A stretch of DNA of 38,572 nucleotides, from positions 1-38,572 of the forward strand of contig CALVIZ010000009.1 of assembly GCA_944331865.1 (NCBI GenBank), given 5' to 3'. The position numbers were made by a program, and so were the translations under genes. The notes under the pieces are model-generated. The model was not told where the DNA came from and ran no database searches. It saw only the letters and a program-made list of their open reading frames with translations. Below, in pieces: positions 8,551 through 17,076 of the stretch (the stretch's first letter is position 1; each line of letters starts with the position of its first letter). The stretch is from an uncultured Bacilli bacterium. Its GTDB lineage: Bacteria; Bacillota_I; Bacilli_A; RF39; UBA660.

Positions 8551-8710
8551 TATATTAATTTAATAATAATTAAAAGTAATATAATTATGATTACTAGAAG
8601 TAACATTCTTTCTTCTTTCATCTCTTTGCCTCTTTTTATCCAATACCCCTATTTAAGAGTAGTAATAGATTACTCAGATTTAAAGCAGGCACTACCACTA
8701 GTAGGTAACG
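8480..8710. repeat. Pair of 30-bp imperfect inverted repeats around the toxin/antisense locus
   Basis: Arms 8480-8509 and 8681-8710 both read, outside to inside, CGTTACC...TAGTGG...TGCCTG.TTTA, with about 25 of 30 positions shared after two single-base gaps. Each arm begins a few bases after a predicted transcription start, so the two convergent RNAs have nearly the same 5' sequence. The central region holds the hydrophobic ORF and the shared hairpin. Confidence 0.65.
8550..8621 (-). CDS. Candidate type I toxin, 23-residue hydrophobic peptide
   Basis: The minus strand encodes MKEERMLLLVIIIILLLIII followed by KLI, a charged head, a single membrane-spanning stretch of Leu/Ile/Val and a Lys near the end, as in TxpA/Fst/Ldr-like pore or membrane toxins. 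AGAGG (plus coordinates 8629-8633) lies seven bases upstream. The predicted leader is about 90 bases. It is opposed by a small RNA that overlaps its stop and 3' end. AT-rich DNA can produce such peptides by chance, so confidence is moderate. Confidence 0.5.
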   Translation of the reverse strand: MKEERMLLLVIIIILLLIIIKLI

Positions 8711-8717
8711 GTGATTT

Positions 8718-8745
8718 ATTATATAGTTAAATTATTATTATGCAA
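8718..8745 (-). promoter_or_regulatory. Promoter of the hydrophobic-peptide transcript
   Basis: On the minus strand TTGCAT (plus 8740-8745) and a perfect TATAAT (plus 8718-8723) are separated by 16 bases. The start near 8711 puts the inverted-repeat arm at the very 5' end of the mRNA. Confidence 0.6.
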
Positions 8746-8807
8746 GCAATTCGACAAAACTAGATAAAAAAAGTAATTATTATGATTAATAAAACATATT
8801 ATTTTTT

Positions 8808-9407
8808 ATGAAAAAGTTTATTGCTCACCGTGGTATATGGAACGATTTAGTTAAAGATAACTCATATGAGGCATTATATAATGGATTAATGAGTAGTCAA
8901 TATATTGGCATAGAAACGGATTTAAGAGTTACTAAAGATAATATTTTTATATTGCATCATAATGCCTTATATAATGGAAAATTAATTAAAAATCTTTTAT
9001 ATAATGAATTAGAAGATATAGTTAAACTAGAAGAGATATTAAAAATAAATACTAATAAAATAATATTAATAGAAATAAAAGATTTTAATATTAATATAAA
9101 TAGATTAATAAAATTATTAGATAAATATAAAAGAAATGTTATGTTAATGTCTTTTGATACAAATATAATTAATAAGATTAAAAAATTAAATATTAAATAT
9201 AAACTTGGAGTACTAAATTATATTATTAATAGTGATAGTGAATACAACTTTGATTTTATTTGTATATTAGATATACTAAATAAAAAGGTAATAATAGATT
9301 CTTTTAAAAAACGGAAAATAGAAGTATTAATATATGGAGTAATTGACATAAAAGAAGATAGTATATATATAATAGATGATGAAAAACTAAAAAAATTCTT
9401 GCTATAA
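8808..9407 (+). CDS. Glycerophosphodiester phosphodiesterase family protein
   Basis: This is a predicted GDPD-type TIM-barrel enzyme hydrolysing glycerophosphodiesters to glycerol-3-phosphate and an alcohol. Family residues are visible: FIAHRG (His and Arg near residue 7), GIETDLRVTKDNIFILHHN (metal-binding Glu/Asp and the second His) and ILIEIKD. It is 199 residues, shorter than the usual 230-250, consistent with a minimal barrel. No signal peptide is present, so it is probably cytoplasmic. No ribosome binding site precedes the ATG; a TATTAT box ends only a few bases upstream, so translation may be leaderless. Confidence 0.85.
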   Translation: MKKFIAHRGIWNDLVKDNSYEALYNGLMSSQYIGIETDLRVTKDNIFILHHNALYNGKLIKNLLYNELEDIVKLEEILKINTNKIILIEIKDFNININRLIKLLDKYKRNVMLMSFDTNIINKIKKLNIKYKLGVLNYIINSDSEYNFDFICILDILNKKVIIDSFKKRKIEVLIYGVIDIKEDSIYIIDDEKLKKFLL

Positions 9408-9449
9408 TTATATATAAATGCTAAAATTTTGATTGAAGGATGTGTAATA

Positions 9450-10079
9450 ATGCAAGAATTTGTTTTAGCAGTAATGGAAAACTATGGTTATTTTGGTGTA
9501 TGTTTTTTAATTGCTATAGAAAATATATTTCCACCGATACCATCAGAATTAATACTTCTATTCGGAGGATTTATGACTACCAAAACTAGTTTAAATATAA
9601 TACTAATGATTATATTTGCTACATTAGGTTCATTGATAGGTGCTATAGTATTATATTATATTGGTAAGATATTAAATAAAGATCGTTTAAAGAAAATTGT
9701 ATCAGGTAAAATTGGCAAAATATTAAGAGTTAAAACGAGTGATATAGACATGGCAGATGCATGGTTTGACAACAAAGGAAACATAACAGTATTTTTTTGC
9801 CGTTTTATTCCCATAGTACGTAGTTTAATTTCAATTCCAGCAGGGATGAGTGAAATGCCAATGCTTAAATTCTTAATTTATACAATTGTAGGATCTGCTA
9901 TATGGAATACAGTATTAATAATTATTGGAAATCGCGTCGGAGAAAATTGGGAATCAATCCTAGCAATATTTGACAAATATTCTTTAGTTGTAGTAATTTT
10001 ACTAATAATAATATTTATTGGGTTCATAATATGGTTTTATAAATTTAGAAAGCCAAGTAAAAAGAGCAAAACAATGTAG
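9450..10079 (+). CDS. DedA family membrane protein
   Basis: DedA (VTT/SNARE-associated) proteins are polytopic membrane proteins implicated in flipping undecaprenyl phosphate or phospholipids and in membrane homeostasis. The signature is present: IENIFPPIPSELILLFGG near the N terminus and FFCRFIPIVRSLISIPAGM in the middle, with reentrant and transmembrane segments around them and a Lys-rich tail. The start is ATG 9450, preceded by AAGGATG at 9436-9442; an in-frame TTG at 9429 lies before that site and is unlikely. Length is normal at about 209 residues. It lies downstream of GDPD with no terminator between, so they may be cotranscribed. Confidence 0.9.
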   Translation: MQEFVLAVMENYGYFGVCFLIAIENIFPPIPSELILLFGGFMTTKTSLNIILMIIFATLGSLIGAIVLYYIGKILNKDRLKKIVSGKIGKILRVKTSDIDMADAWFDNKGNITVFFCRFIPIVRSLISIPAGMSEMPMLKFLIYTIVGSAIWNTVLIIIGNRVGENWESILAIFDKYSLVVVILLIIIFIGFIIWFYKFRKPSKKSKTM

Positions 10080-10081
10080 AT

Positions 10082-10110
10082 TTGGCAAAAACAATAAAAT
10101 AATATATAAT
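10082..10110 (+). promoter_or_regulatory. Strong SigA-type promoter
   Basis: TTGGCA (10082-10087) and TATAAT (10105-10110) are separated by 17 bases and begin just after the dedA stop codon. They drive the single-gene unit that ends in the terminator at 10973-11000. Confidence 0.8.
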
Positions 10111-10127
10111 ATAAGTGGTGGATGAAT

Positions 10128-10973
10128 ATGAATAAAGAGAATCTAATAGTTATTTTAGGTGGTGTAATTTTTTTAGCTATAGGATTAGTAATTACTTTTA
10201 ACATAACAGAAAAAAAAGAAATAAATATTAATACAACTCAAATAAAAAATAGTAGTAAAGAAAATAAAATGGAAGAAAAAAATAATACAGAAGTAACTTT
10301 TGAAAGTAGTGAAATTCAAATTGATAATAATTCTACTAATGTATCTTCAAATAATCCTAATAAAGAAATAACAAGTAATATAGATACCACAAAAGTAATA
10401 GATAATAACTCAAATAATGCAATAGTTAAAAAAGAAGAAAAAGAAGAACCATCAGAGATTAATTATTCTAATAATGATTCTGTAGTTATAAGTAGTTTAG
10501 AAAATACATTAGATAAAGTAAAAAACACTACTACAGATAGCAAGTTTATTGATAGTGCAAAAGGAATATTTATAAGTTTAGTAGATTTTATATTTTATGA
10601 TGGAGAAATTAATGGTATAACATTTGATGAACTTACAGCTAGTGGAAAAGAAAAAGTCTTAAATTTAGCAAATAAAATAGATACTGCAATTGAAGAAAAA
10701 GTACCTGGATATAAAGAAACAATTAGCGATAAAGCCACTGCAGCATTTACTAAAGCAAGTGAATTGATAAAAAAAGGAGCAAACAACATAAATGATTTTG
10801 CAAAAGAAAAATTAGGAGAAGAATATTATAATGATATAATAGCTGCCAAAGATGAGTTAGTTTACTATACTAAAAATGCTATTAACTTTATAGGAGATAT
10901 TGGAGGTAATTTATTTAATAGTGCAAAAGATAAATTAAATAATTGGTATCAAAATTTTAAAAATAATAATTAA
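10128..10973 (+). CDS. Membrane-anchored protein with helical extracytoplasmic domain, unknown
   Basis: The protein is 281 residues. One N-terminal membrane helix (about 5-23, LIVILGGVIFLAIGLVITF) is followed by a low-complexity linker of about 95 residues rich in Asn, Ser, Thr, Glu and Lys. A helical domain of about 150 residues begins at SVVISSLENTLDKVKN and includes GIFISLVDFIFYDGEINGITFDEL. The topology suggests a tethered surface protein. I do not recognise the domain. ATG 10128 is preferred to ATG 10122 because GGTGG (10117-10121) is six bases before it. It has its own promoter and terminator, so it is monocistronic. Confidence 0.75.
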   Translation: MNKENLIVILGGVIFLAIGLVITFNITEKKEININTTQIKNSSKENKMEEKNNTEVTFESSEIQIDNNSTNVSSNNPNKEITSNIDTTKVIDNNSNNAIVKKEEKEEPSEINYSNNDSVVISSLENTLDKVKNTTTDSKFIDSAKGIFISLVDFIFYDGEINGITFDELTASGKEKVLNLANKIDTAIEEKVPGYKETISDKATAAFTKASELIKKGANNINDFAKEKLGEEYYNDIIAAKDELVYYTKNAINFIGDIGGNLFNSAKDKLNNWYQNFKNNN

Positions 10974-11000
10974 AATTGCATGATAAAGTGCAATTTTTTT
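10973..11000 (+). terminator. Rho-independent terminator
   Basis: AAATTGCA (10973-10980) pairs with TGCAATTT (10989-10996) around an 8-base loop, followed by a T run. It begins at the stop codon of the membrane-anchored protein gene. Confidence 0.85.
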
Positions 11001-11032
11001 AAAAATATGTTATATTTTTAATGGTGATTTTA

Positions 11033-11752
11033 ATGAATATTTTAGTAACAGGTTCATCCAAAGGTATAGGAGCAGCAATAATAAAAAAATTTGCAAGTAA
11101 AGGGTGGAATGTAGTAATAAATTATAATTTTAGTCAAAAAGAAGCCCACGACTTAGAAACATATATAAAAAGATATAATATAAAAGTATTAAACATAAAA
11201 TGTGATGTTAAAAATGAGGTTGAAGTAAAAAATATGTTTACAAAAATAAAAGAAGAGTTCGGCAATTTAGATGTTATTGTAAATAATGCTGGTATTTCAT
11301 TAGATAATGGCTTAGTAAATAAAGACGCTAAAGAATTTATGACAGTCGTAAATACCAATTTATTAGGTACATATCTAGTTAGTAAATATGGAACTAAATT
11401 ATTAAAAGAAGGAAGCATAATAAACATATCTAGTAACAATGTATATACTGGTGGAATTATAGAGTCGGTAGATTATGATGCATCAAAAGCAGGGATAATT
11501 GCTTTAACCCATGATTTTGCTAGATATTTAGCCCCTAAAGTAAGGGTAAATTGTATTTGTCCCGGATGGATAAATACAGATATGAACAAAGATTTATACA
11601 TAGATTATAAGAAAGAAGAAGAAAATAAAATATTATTAAAAAAGTTTGGTGAAGCTGAAGATATAGCAAATGTCGTATATTTTTTAGCAAGTAAAGAAGC
11701 CAAATATATAAATGATACAATAATTAGAGTAGATGGTGGTTATGGACATTAA
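11033..11752 (+). CDS. Short-chain dehydrogenase/reductase (FabG-like)
   Basis: This is a classical SDR of about 240 residues with an NAD(P)-binding Rossmann fold. The cofactor motif is VTGSSKGIGAA near the N terminus, NNAG follows in the middle, and the catalytic set is Ser in INISSNN, Tyr in DYDASKAG and Lys four residues later. The C terminus with IIRVDGGYGH is FabG-like. It may be a 3-oxoacyl-ACP reductase or a related oxidoreductase; it does not sit in a fatty-acid cluster, so the substrate is open. The start at 11033 follows GGTGAT; ATG 11021 lies before that site. It overlaps the next gene by 20 bases. Confidence 0.87.
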   Translation: MNILVTGSSKGIGAAIIKKFASKGWNVVINYNFSQKEAHDLETYIKRYNIKVLNIKCDVKNEVEVKNMFTKIKEEFGNLDVIVNNAGISLDNGLVNKDAKEFMTVVNTNLLGTYLVSKYGTKLLKEGSIINISSNNVYTGGIIESVDYDASKAGIIALTHDFARYLAPKVRVNCICPGWINTDMNKDLYIDYKKEEENKILLKKFGEAEDIANVVYFLASKEAKYINDTIIRVDGGYGH

Positions 11753-12953
11753 AAAAATAGAAGAAGAATTATCAAAAGAATTTAAAAAGATAGAAGAAAT
11801 AGAGTATTTGAATAGTCAGAAAGTAATTGAAGCATTTTGGCAAGAAAAAGTATCGACTCAGCATTTTGTTGAAACAACTGGATATGGATATGGAGATTTA
11901 GGAAGAGATACATTAGAAAAAATATATGCTAGGATATTTAAAAGTGAAAATGCCTTAGTAAGAACGCAATTTATATCAGGAACTCATGCTATAAGTACAG
12001 CCTTATTTGCCTTATTAAGACCACACGATACTTTATTAACCATTACATCAAAGCCATATGATACATTACTTTCGGTAATAGGTTTAGATAACAATCCTAG
12101 TTCATTAAAATCATATTTAATAAATTATGAACAAATTGATTTAGTTAATAATGATTTTGATATTATTAAAATACAAGAACGCTTAAAAAAGGGCAATATT
12201 AAAGTAATTCATATTCAAAGATCAAAAGGGTACAGTACAAGAGAAAGTTTAAGTATAACTAAGGTAGAAAATGTAATTAAAAAAATTAGAGAGATTGATA
12301 ATTCAGTTATAATAATGGTAGATAATTGTTATTGTGAATTTGTAAGTAATAAAGAACCTATTGAAATAGGTGCAGACATTTGTATTGGATCTTTAATAAA
12401 AAATTTAGGTGGGGGAATATCTCCGAATGGTGGGTATATAGTTGGTAGAAAAGATTTAATTTTACTATGTAGTGAAAGATTAAATGTAGCAGGAGAGGCA
12501 AAAGAAGTAGGTCCATCTTTAGGAGCAAACAAACAATTTTATCAAGGCTTATATATGGCTCCATCAGTAGTAGCATCTAGTCTTAAGACATCATTATTAG
12601 CAGCTTACATATTAGAAAAAATGGGATATATTGTAAGTCCAAAATGGAATGAAGAAAGAGTAGATATTGTAAGGTCTATAACATTTAATGATAAAGATAC
12701 ATTAATTAAATTTATTCAAGGGATTCAAATGGGCAGTGCTATAGATAGTAATGTTTTACCAATTCCTTATAGAATGCCGGGATATGATGATGATATAATT
12801 ATGGCATCAGGTTCATTTACTCAAGGATCATCAATTGAACTTTCTTGTGATGGGCCAATAAAAGAACCATTCGTAGCATATTTACAAGGTGGACTAACAT
12901 ATCAATATGGTAAAATAGGAGTATTAAAAGCAATAGAAAACATAAAAAAATGA
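11733..12953 (+). CDS. YnbB-like PLP-dependent protein (methionine gamma-lyase family)
   Basis: The protein is 406 residues and belongs to the fold-type I PLP family often labelled aluminium-resistance protein or methionine gamma-lyase family (YnbB). Conserved features are YGYGDLGRDTLEKIYARIF, the RTQFISGTHAI stretch, DNCYCEF (PLP-ring Asp) and GSLIKNLGGGISPNGGYIVG with the Schiff-base Lys in SLIKN. The actual reaction in this family is poorly defined; a carbon-sulfur lyase is likely. The start is uncertain between ATG 11733 and ATG 11742, because GGTGG at 11735-11739 falls between them. It overlaps the SDR gene and is probably cotranscribed with it. Confidence 0.87.
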   Translation: MVVMDIKKIEEELSKEFKKIEEIEYLNSQKVIEAFWQEKVSTQHFVETTGYGYGDLGRDTLEKIYARIFKSENALVRTQFISGTHAISTALFALLRPHDTLLTITSKPYDTLLSVIGLDNNPSSLKSYLINYEQIDLVNNDFDIIKIQERLKKGNIKVIHIQRSKGYSTRESLSITKVENVIKKIREIDNSVIIMVDNCYCEFVSNKEPIEIGADICIGSLIKNLGGGISPNGGYIVGRKDLILLCSERLNVAGEAKEVGPSLGANKQFYQGLYMAPSVVASSLKTSLLAAYILEKMGYIVSPKWNEERVDIVRSITFNDKDTLIKFIQGIQMGSAIDSNVLPIPYRMPGYDDDIIMASGSFTQGSSIELSCDGPIKEPFVAYLQGGLTYQYGKIGVLKAIENIKK

Positions 12954-12985
12954 TGAATTTCATATTTTCATCATTTTTATTTTAC
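12948..12985. terminator. Bidirectional terminator between convergent genes
   Basis: AAATGATGAA (12948-12957) pairs with TTCATCATTT (12967-12976) around a 9-base loop, with an A run on the left and a T-rich run on the right. It overlaps the stop codon of the YnbB-like gene and sits directly against the 3' end of the minus-strand gene. Confidence 0.8.
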
Positions 12986-13624
12986 TCTACTTAGACTAAA
13001 AGCAATTTCAGGATTTTTAGCTTCTTTCATATCCCAATCATTTTTATTATTTTTAAATGAAACTAATCTAAGTGCGTTACCTAAAGACATTAACAATCCA
13101 GCTTGTTGTCTTAATTTAGTCCATTCTTCACCATTATTTAATCTTCTCAAATCTTCAAAATTTGTTGCATTATTGACCAAATATAATAGGCTCATAATTT
13201 CATTGCGATGTTCCATTAATTTATCTTGATAATAACAATAATCATTACCTAAAGTTTCCCCAATGATATTGCTTTTATCTTCCCAAGGTCTAGCACTTTT
13301 TACGACGCAGTTACTCCAAATTTCTAAAACTTTTCTTTGAAAAATACTACTCATGCTAGGTGTTGGTTGAATATTTGGCTTTTTAAATGCTTGCATTAAT
13401 TCGTAAAAAGAATCATGTTCTTCTATAACTTTATCAGCAAATTCCGATTCAAGATTAGAAGATAAATTTTTAACTCTATTTTCTAATTCTATCCTTTCTA
13501 TCAAATAATCGGCTTCAGTATCCGATAAATCATCACCCAAACTAGAACCCTCTAATAATATATCAAAATATGCATCATCTATTTTACCATTTCTATTAAA
13601 TGGTACGCTAATAACACTTTTCAT
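12977..13624 (-). CDS. Conserved-looking cytoplasmic protein of unknown function
   Basis: I do not recognise this 215-residue protein. It begins MKSVISVPFNRNGKIDDAYF, has an acidic segment (GDDLSDTEADYLIERIELE) and then mostly helical sequence with unusual aromatic stretches such as LEIWSNCVVKSARPWEDKS and DNDYCYYQDKL-like (GNDYCYYQDKLMEHR). There is no signal peptide or membrane helix. AGGGGGT lies just upstream of the ATG, and a consensus promoter is present on the minus strand. It forms a single-gene unit convergent with the YnbB-like gene and divergent from murG. Confidence 0.75.
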   Translation of the reverse strand: MKSVISVPFNRNGKIDDAYFDILLEGSSLGDDLSDTEADYLIERIELENRVKNLSSNLESEFADKVIEEHDSFYELMQAFKKPNIQPTPSMSSIFQRKVLEIWSNCVVKSARPWEDKSNIIGETLGNDYCYYQDKLMEHRNEIMSLLYLVNNATNFEDLRRLNNGEEWTKLRQQAGLLMSLGNALRLVSFKNNKNDWDMKEAKNPEIAFSLSRVK

Positions 13625-13649
13625 AATTTACCCCCTTTTGATGTATATA

Positions 13650-13678
13650 ATTTTAGCATATTTTTATTTATTTGTCAA
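13650..13678 (-). promoter_or_regulatory. Promoter of the minus-strand unknown gene
   Basis: On the minus strand TTGACA (plus 13673-13678) and TAAAAT (plus 13650-13655) are spaced by 17 bases, about 25 bases before the start codon. Confidence 0.75.
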
Positions 13679-13802
13679 ATTTGTGTAAAATTTATCAAAA
13701 AATTAAAAAAATAAAAGCAATAGAAATACTTATTTTATAATAAAAAAGAAAATGGTTATAAAAAATCATAAATTTATTGTATAATTAAGTAAAGGGTGAT
13801 TT

Positions 13803-14882
13803 ATGAAAATAATTTTATCAGCTGGAGGCACTGGTGGCCATATCTATCCGGCATTAGCAATACTTAAAAAATTTCAAGAAAAAGAGAAAAATTTAGAAGT
13901 AATATATATTGGAACACATGATAGAATGGAAAAAGATATAATTCCTAGCATGAATATAAAATATATCCCTATTGAAATATATGGCTTTAGTAAAAAGAAG
14001 ATAATTCGTGATTTTAAAAACATTTTTTTAATTAAGAAAGCGATAAATAAATGTGTAACTATAATGAAAGATTTTAAACCGGACATAGTTATTGGCACAG
14101 GTGGCTATGTAACTTATCCTGTAATTAAAGCAGCTCACAAATTAGGAATAAAGACATTTATTCATGAGCAAAACAGTATTGCTGGTAAAAGCAATATTAC
14201 ACTTGCCAAATATGTAGATTTAGTTGGAGTATCATTTAAAAATTCAAAGGATTATTTTACATCAGCTCGCAAAGTTATTTACACAGGAAATCCATGTGGC
14301 GAAAGTGCTTTAACGATACCAAAAATATCTAAAACAAAATATGGTTTTAAAGAAAGTGATAAATTAATAATAATAGTAGCAGGATCTCAAGGAAGTAGTT
14401 CATTAAATGAAAAATTTAAAGCATTTTTAAAAATAGTTGGCAAAGAACAATACAAAATAATTTATATTACTGGCAAAAACTTTTATGAAGATTTTATAAA
14501 AGACACAGAATTTCCCCAAAATGTATTAGTAGTACCATTTGTAGATAATCTAGCAGGATTAATGAAAGATGCATATTTAATAATCACTAGAGCAGGTGCA
14601 AGTACAATAAGTGAAATTTTAGCATTAAAAATACCAAGTATACTAATACCTAGTCCCTATGTAGCAAATAACCATCAATATTATAATGCATTAGATTTAG
14701 TAAATATGAATGTTGCTCAAATAATAGAAGAAAAGAAATTAGACACCAACATAATTGAAGTTACAATAAATGAATTAATGGATTCAAAAAAATATAATGA
14801 AATTAAAAGTAATTTAAATAAATTAAATATGAAACCATCTTCAACAATAATTTATGAAGAGATAAAGGAACTACTTAAATGA
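13803..14882 (+). CDS. murG: MurG, UDP-GlcNAc:lipid I N-acetylglucosaminyltransferase
   Basis: MurG makes lipid II at the inner face of the membrane, the last cytoplasmic step of peptidoglycan synthesis. Motifs are the N-terminal glycine loop SAGGTGGHIYPAL (8-13), GTGGYVTYPVI, HEQNSIAGKSN, and the donor-binding region VAGSQGSSSLN and ITRAGASTISEILALKIPSILIPSP. The length of 359 is typical. TATAAT lies at 13780-13785 and AAAGGGTGAT just before the ATG. It starts an operon: the stop overlaps murB by four bases (ATGA). Its presence shows that the host makes peptidoglycan. Confidence 0.96.
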   Translation: MKIILSAGGTGGHIYPALAILKKFQEKEKNLEVIYIGTHDRMEKDIIPSMNIKYIPIEIYGFSKKKIIRDFKNIFLIKKAINKCVTIMKDFKPDIVIGTGGYVTYPVIKAAHKLGIKTFIHEQNSIAGKSNITLAKYVDLVGVSFKNSKDYFTSARKVIYTGNPCGESALTIPKISKTKYGFKESDKLIIIVAGSQGSSSLNEKFKAFLKIVGKEQYKIIYITGKNFYEDFIKDTEFPQNVLVVPFVDNLAGLMKDAYLIITRAGASTISEILALKIPSILIPSPYVANNHQYYNALDLVNMNVAQIIEEKKLDTNIIEVTINELMDSKKYNEIKSNLNKLNMKPSSTIIYEEIKELLK

Positions 14883-15787
14883 AAGAATACGGAATACTTT
14901 TAGAAAATGTAGATTTAAAGGAATATAATACCTATGGTATTGGGGGTAAAGCAAAATATTTAATAATGCCAACATCAATAGAAAGATTAGCAGGGCTATT
15001 AAAAAAGTTAAAACAAGAAAAGATACCTTGGTATATATTAGGAAAAGGATCAAATGTAATACTTCCAGATGAAGATTTTGATGGATGTATTATAAAATTA
15101 GACAAATTAAATAAAATTACTATAAAAAATGATATAATAACAGCAGCATCGGGAATAGTATTAGGAAAATTTGCTGCTGAATTATTAAAGGAAGGGTATA
15201 CCAATTATGCATCATTAATAGGCATTCCGGGTCTTTTAGGAGGAGCAATAGTTGGTAATGCTGGAGCATATAAAGTAGCTATCTTTGATTATTTAATTGA
15301 TGTTACAGTAATGGATGAATTAGGAAATATTAAAACATTAAAAAAAGAAGAAATAAATTATAGCTATCGAAACACAGAATTTAAAAAAACAAAAACAATT
15401 ATTCTTCAAGCATCATTTAAAGGAATAAAAGGCGATGTAAAAAAAAGTCAAGAAGAGATTAAAGAAAATTTAACAAAAAGGAAAAATACTCAACCATTAG
15501 AATATAAAAATGCTGGTTCAGTATTTAAAAATTCTTTAAATGCTGCGGCAGGATACCTAATTGAAAATAGCGGTTTAAAAGATTATACTATCGGGGGAGC
15601 TAAAGTCTCAAATAAGCACGCTAATTTTATAATTAATTATAATAATGCAACGAGTAAAGATATTAAAAAATTAATTGAATACATTAAAGAAAAAGTTAAA
15701 GAAAAATATAATGAAGAATTAGTTTTAGAACAAATAATAGTTAATTGGGAGAATCATGGAAAAAAAAGTAAAAAGGAGAATAAATAA
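14879..15787 (+). CDS. murB: MurB, UDP-N-acetylenolpyruvoylglucosamine reductase
   Basis: MurB is the FAD-dependent reductase forming UDP-N-acetylmuramate. Visible features are NTYGIGGKAKYLI at the N terminus, the FAD-binding ILGKGSNVILPD, the GIPGLLGGAIVGNAGAYK glycine region, NYSYRNTEF, and the catalytic Ser in NAGSVFKNSL. It is 302 residues, of the shorter type II class usual in Gram-positives. It overlaps murG by four bases and ftsQ by 32 bases, so translation is coupled across the wall-synthesis operon. Confidence 0.95.
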   Translation: MKEYGILLENVDLKEYNTYGIGGKAKYLIMPTSIERLAGLLKKLKQEKIPWYILGKGSNVILPDEDFDGCIIKLDKLNKITIKNDIITAASGIVLGKFAAELLKEGYTNYASLIGIPGLLGGAIVGNAGAYKVAIFDYLIDVTVMDELGNIKTLKKEEINYSYRNTEFKKTKTIILQASFKGIKGDVKKSQEEIKENLTKRKNTQPLEYKNAGSVFKNSLNAAAGYLIENSGLKDYTIGGAKVSNKHANFIINYNNATSKDIKKLIEYIKEKVKEKYNEELVLEQIIVNWENHGKKSKKENK

Positions 15788-16496
15788 AAAGGCTTTAATA
15801 GTAATAATACTAATATTATATTTAATTATAATGATTTTTTACTATGTTTATAAAATGCCAATTAAAAATATTATAATAAATGGAAATAATTTATTAAATG
15901 ATTCAGAAATAATTAGTAGTGTTGGTTTAAATGATTATCCCAATCTATTTAAAGTAAGTACTAAAAAAATAGAAAAAAAACTAGAAAAACTAGATTTAGT
16001 GATAAGTGCAGATGTTGATAAAAACTTATTTGGAACAATATATATCGATATAGAAGAAGCCCAAATACTATTTTTAAATAAAACAAATAACAAATTAGTA
16101 TTATCAAATAAAAAAGAAATATCTGAAATTAGTTATAGTGGAATACCGACTTTAATTAATTATGTACCTAGTGATATATATACAAATTTAATTGAGCAAA
16201 TGAGTAAAATAGATGGAGAAATTATTGCATTAATTAGTGAAATAGAGTATAATCCAGATGTCAAAGAGGATATAACAATAAATGATAATAGATTTATACT
16301 AAAAATGAATGATGGTAACTTAGTATACATAGATATTGTTAATTTTACTAATTTAAAAATGTATAAAACAATATATTCCAATTTAGAAACATCAGGAATA
16401 ATTCATTTAGATAATGTTTATGCTGATGCTGATACTATCATTTTTACTCCATTTGACAAAATAAACGAAGGTGAAAGCGATGAATTATCAGAATAA
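15756..16496 (+). CDS. ftsQ: FtsQ/DivIB cell-division protein
   Basis: This is a bitopic divisome protein linking septal peptidoglycan synthesis factors. It has a short basic cytoplasmic tail (KKVKRRINKK), one membrane helix at about 13-32, and a POTRA domain beginning KMPIKNIIINGNNLLNDSEIISS, then a beta domain. The length of 246 is normal. The linkage to murG and murB matches the division and cell-wall gene order of Gram-positives, which supports the call although sequence conservation in this family is low. GGGAG precedes the ATG inside murB. Confidence 0.85.
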   Translation: MEKKVKRRINKKALIVIILILYLIIMIFYYVYKMPIKNIIINGNNLLNDSEIISSVGLNDYPNLFKVSTKKIEKKLEKLDLVISADVDKNLFGTIYIDIEEAQILFLNKTNNKLVLSNKKEISEISYSGIPTLINYVPSDIYTNLIEQMSKIDGEIIALISEIEYNPDVKEDITINDNRFILKMNDGNLVYIDIVNFTNLKMYKTIYSNLETSGIIHLDNVYADADTIIFTPFDKINEGESDELSE

Positions 16497-17076
16497 ATTA
16501 TGGGAATTAATAAAATCCTTAGAAACTAGACCTAAAATATTATTACATAGTTGTTGTGGTCCGTGTTCAACGGCAGTAATAGATTTACTAAAAGATTACT
16601 TTGATGTAACAATCTATTATTACAATCCCAATATAGAGCCCAATGAAGAATACATAAAAAGGAAAAATGAACAAATTAGATTTATAAATGAATTAAATAA
16701 TGAATTTGTACATTTTATGGACTGTGATTACGAAAATGAAGTATTTAGAGAAAAGACTAAAGGTTTTGAAAAAGAACCAGAAAATGGAGCAAGATGCAGT
16801 ATATGTTACAAAATAAGAATGGAAAAAACTGCAAAAGAAGGTAAAAAATTAAATTTTGATTATTTTGGAACAACCTTAACAGTAAGTCCATATAAAAATA
16901 GTCAAAAAATAAATGAAATAGGTGCATATTTAGAAAAAAAGTATGAAATAAAGTTTTTATATAGTGATTTTAAAAAGAAAGATGGTTATAAAAAAAGTAT
17001 TGAGTTAAGTAATAAATATAAATTATATCGTCAGAATTATTGTGGCTGTGAGTTTGGGAGAGATAAAGATGTATAA
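16480..17076 (+). CDS. queH: QueH, epoxyqueuosine reductase
   Basis: QueH (DUF208) reduces epoxyqueuosine to queuosine in the wobble base of tRNAs. The iron-sulfur and metal-ligating cysteines are visible: HSCCGPC (C25, C26, C29), RCSICYKIRM and QNYCGCEFGR near the end, with YYYNPNIEPNEEY and the ALTVSPYKN-type stretch (TLTVSPYKNSQKI). The start ATG 16480 follows GAAGGTG; a GTG at 16471 lies within that site. It overlaps ftsQ by 17 bases, an unexpected position in a wall operon, and shares eight bases with the next gene. Confidence 0.93.
   Translation: MNYQNKLWELIKSLETRPKILLHSCCGPCSTAVIDLLKDYFDVTIYYYNPNIEPNEEYIKRKNEQIRFINELNNEFVHFMDCDYENEVFREKTKGFEKEPENGARCSICYKIRMEKTAKEGKKLNFDYFGTTLTVSPYKNSQKINEIGAYLEKKYEIKFLYSDFKKKDGYKKSIELSNKYKLYRQNYCGCEFGRDKDV

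Noticed and set aside
8480-8710. MITE with 30-bp terminal inverted repeats
   Set aside because: No target-site duplication flanks the arms, and both arms sit precisely at predicted transcript starts.
8473-8730. An 85-codon plus-strand ORF in the gap after the small secreted protein
   Set aside because: It has no ribosome binding site, reads through the terminator at 8516-8550, and is better explained by the small RNA and the opposite-strand peptide.
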